Origin: an uncultured Lachnospiraceae bacterium
GTDB taxonomy: Bacteria > Bacillota > Clostridia > Lachnospirales > Lachnospiraceae
Direction of reading: 5' to 3'
Assembly: GCA_945868485.1 (NCBI GenBank)
Contig: CAMBLS010000004.1
Span: 1 to 37,785, forward strand
DNA length: 37,785 nucleotides
Position 1 is the stretch's first letter, and the number at the start of each line of letters is the position of its first letter. A program made the translations under genes and the position numbers. Under the pieces are notes generated by a model. That model did not search any database and was not told the origin of the DNA. It saw only the letters and a list, made by a program, of their open reading frames with translations. Shown one piece after another: positions 36,626 to 37,785 of the stretch.

Positions 36626-37785
36626 AGATCTGACCGTGGGAAAACCACAAACCGTACTGTGGAAATTCTGTATGCCTTTGTTTGGAAGTCTTATTTTTCA
36701 GCAGCTCTATAATATAGCTGACAGTCTGGTAGCTGGAAAGTTTATAGGAGAAAATGCTTTAGCTGCCGTTGGAAACAGTTATGAAATCACCTTGATTTTT
36801 ATTGCCTTTGCCTTTGGATGTAACATGGGCTGTTCCGTTGTCGTTTCCAAGCTGTTTGGAGCCAGAAATTATAAGGAAATGAAAACTGCCGTTTACACTG
36901 CCTGTATTTTCAGTGGTTTTGTTTGTGTCCTGTTAATGCTCATCGGAATAGCAGGCTCCGGCATGCTGCTTCGGTTGATTAAAACCCCGGAAGAAGTATT
37001 TGCGGATTCAAAACTGTATCTGGATATTTATGCATGGGGATTACCATTTGTCTTTTTCTACAATATTGCTACCGGTATCTTCTCTGCACTCGGAGATTCC
37101 AAAACACCATTTTACTTTCTGGCGATATCTTCTATGTCCAATATCGCAGTAGATATCTGGTTTGTAAAGGCATTCCACATGGGGGTAGCCGGCGTAGCGT
37201 GGGCAACATTTCTCTGTCAGGGAATCAGCTGCATTCTGGCAATGATTGTAGTATTCAAGAGACTTTCCAAAATCGAAGGAAAAGAAAAAGCTCCTCTATT
37301 TGATTTACAGCTTTTAAAACAGATTGTAGTGATTGCCATTCCAAGTACTTTGCAGCAAAGCTTTATTTCCATAGGTAACATTATTATCCAGAGTATTATC
37401 AACGGTTTCGGAGCCCCTGTCATGGCCGGATATTCCGCTGCTGTAAAACTGAATAATCTGGTGATTACTTCCTTTACAACACTTGGAAATGGAATTTCCA
37501 ACTATACGGCACAGAATCTTGGTGCCATGAAGCTTGAACGAATAAAACAGGGCTTTGGTGTTGGCATCAAATTAGTATGGGTGCTTAGCCTCCCACTGTT
37601 CCTACTTTACTTCTTTGGCGGGAATATCGTATTAAAACTCTTTATGGACAATCCAACTGAACTAGCCATGCAGACAGGTATCACCTATCTGAAAATCCTC
37701 TCGCCTTTCTATTTCGTGGTTTCTACAAAGTTAGTAGCAGATGGAATGTTGAGGGGAGCCGGTATGATGAAAAAATTTATGATAG
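36618..37785 (+). CDS. MATE family efflux transporter (3' end outside window)
   Basis: My translation: MNKDLTVGKPQTVLWKFCMPLFGSLIFQQLYNIADSLVAGKFIGENALAAVGNSYEITLIF...; open to the right edge, 8 bp overlap with the upstream CDS. Confidence 0.92.
   Translation, partial: MNKDLTVGKPQTVLWKFCMPLFGSLIFQQLYNIADSLVAGKFIGENALAAVGNSYEITLIFIAFAFGCNMGCSVVVSKLFGARNYKEMKTAVYTACIFSGFVCVLLMLIGIAGSGMLLRLIKTPEEVFADSKLYLDIYAWGLPFVFFYNIATGIFSALGDSKTPFYFLAISSMSNIAVDIWFVKAFHMGVAGVAWATFLCQGISCILAMIVVFKRLSKIEGKEKAPLFDLQLLKQIVVIAIPSTLQQSFISIGNIIIQSIINGFGAPVMAGYSAAVKLNNLVITSFTTLGNGISNYTAQNLGAMKLERIKQGFGVGIKLVWVLSLPLFLLYFFGGNIVLKLFMDNPTELAMQTGITYLKILSPFYFVVSTKLVADGMLRGAGMMKKFMI

Noticed and set aside
1-37785. CRISPR arrays, phage or transposon genes, tRNA/rRNA genes
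   Set aside because: I saw no regularly spaced repeats, transposase/integrase-like proteins or tRNA/rRNA-like sequences on reading the window; the content is chromosomal housekeeping and cofactor genes.

Overview
The window looks like a low-GC Firmicutes/Clostridia (Lachnospiraceae-like) chromosome. From left to right it contains: the end of a DUF975 protein; an AI-2E family transporter; pepD; the infC-rpmI-rplT operon with an attenuator leader and an apparent ATT start for infC; small cell-envelope and Cys-rich genes; a GT39-like membrane protein; a T-box-controlled thrS; a feoA-feoA-feoB-FeoB-associated-fur iron operon; and a ~20 kb minus-strand anaerobic cobalamin operon (cbiK to cbiA plus a Cys-rich small-domain protein). 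The cobalamin operon sits behind a cobalamin riboswitch and terminator with a readable promoter. A LysR regulator, a cytidylate kinase-like gene and a MATE transporter lie at the right edge. Most interesting observations: (1) the riboswitch-proximal module encodes a lipoprotein-type cobaltochelatase with a surface-protein-like spacer, a two-domain NEAT-like lipoprotein and BtuFCD, suggesting extracellular metallation or salvage of tetrapyrroles; (2) the CbiJ-CbiE-CbiT fusion has a frameshifting deletion that removes the Gly-rich CbiT motif; (3) fur has a strong intrinsic terminator inside its ORF and an atypical C-terminus; (4) a GTTAG-N6-CTAAC operator candidate overlaps the feo -10 box and recurs before feoB; (5) a duplicated compact CobU-like protein and a BtuD with a C-terminal extension overlapping cbiP. 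Family assignments come from reading the translations; no database search was run.
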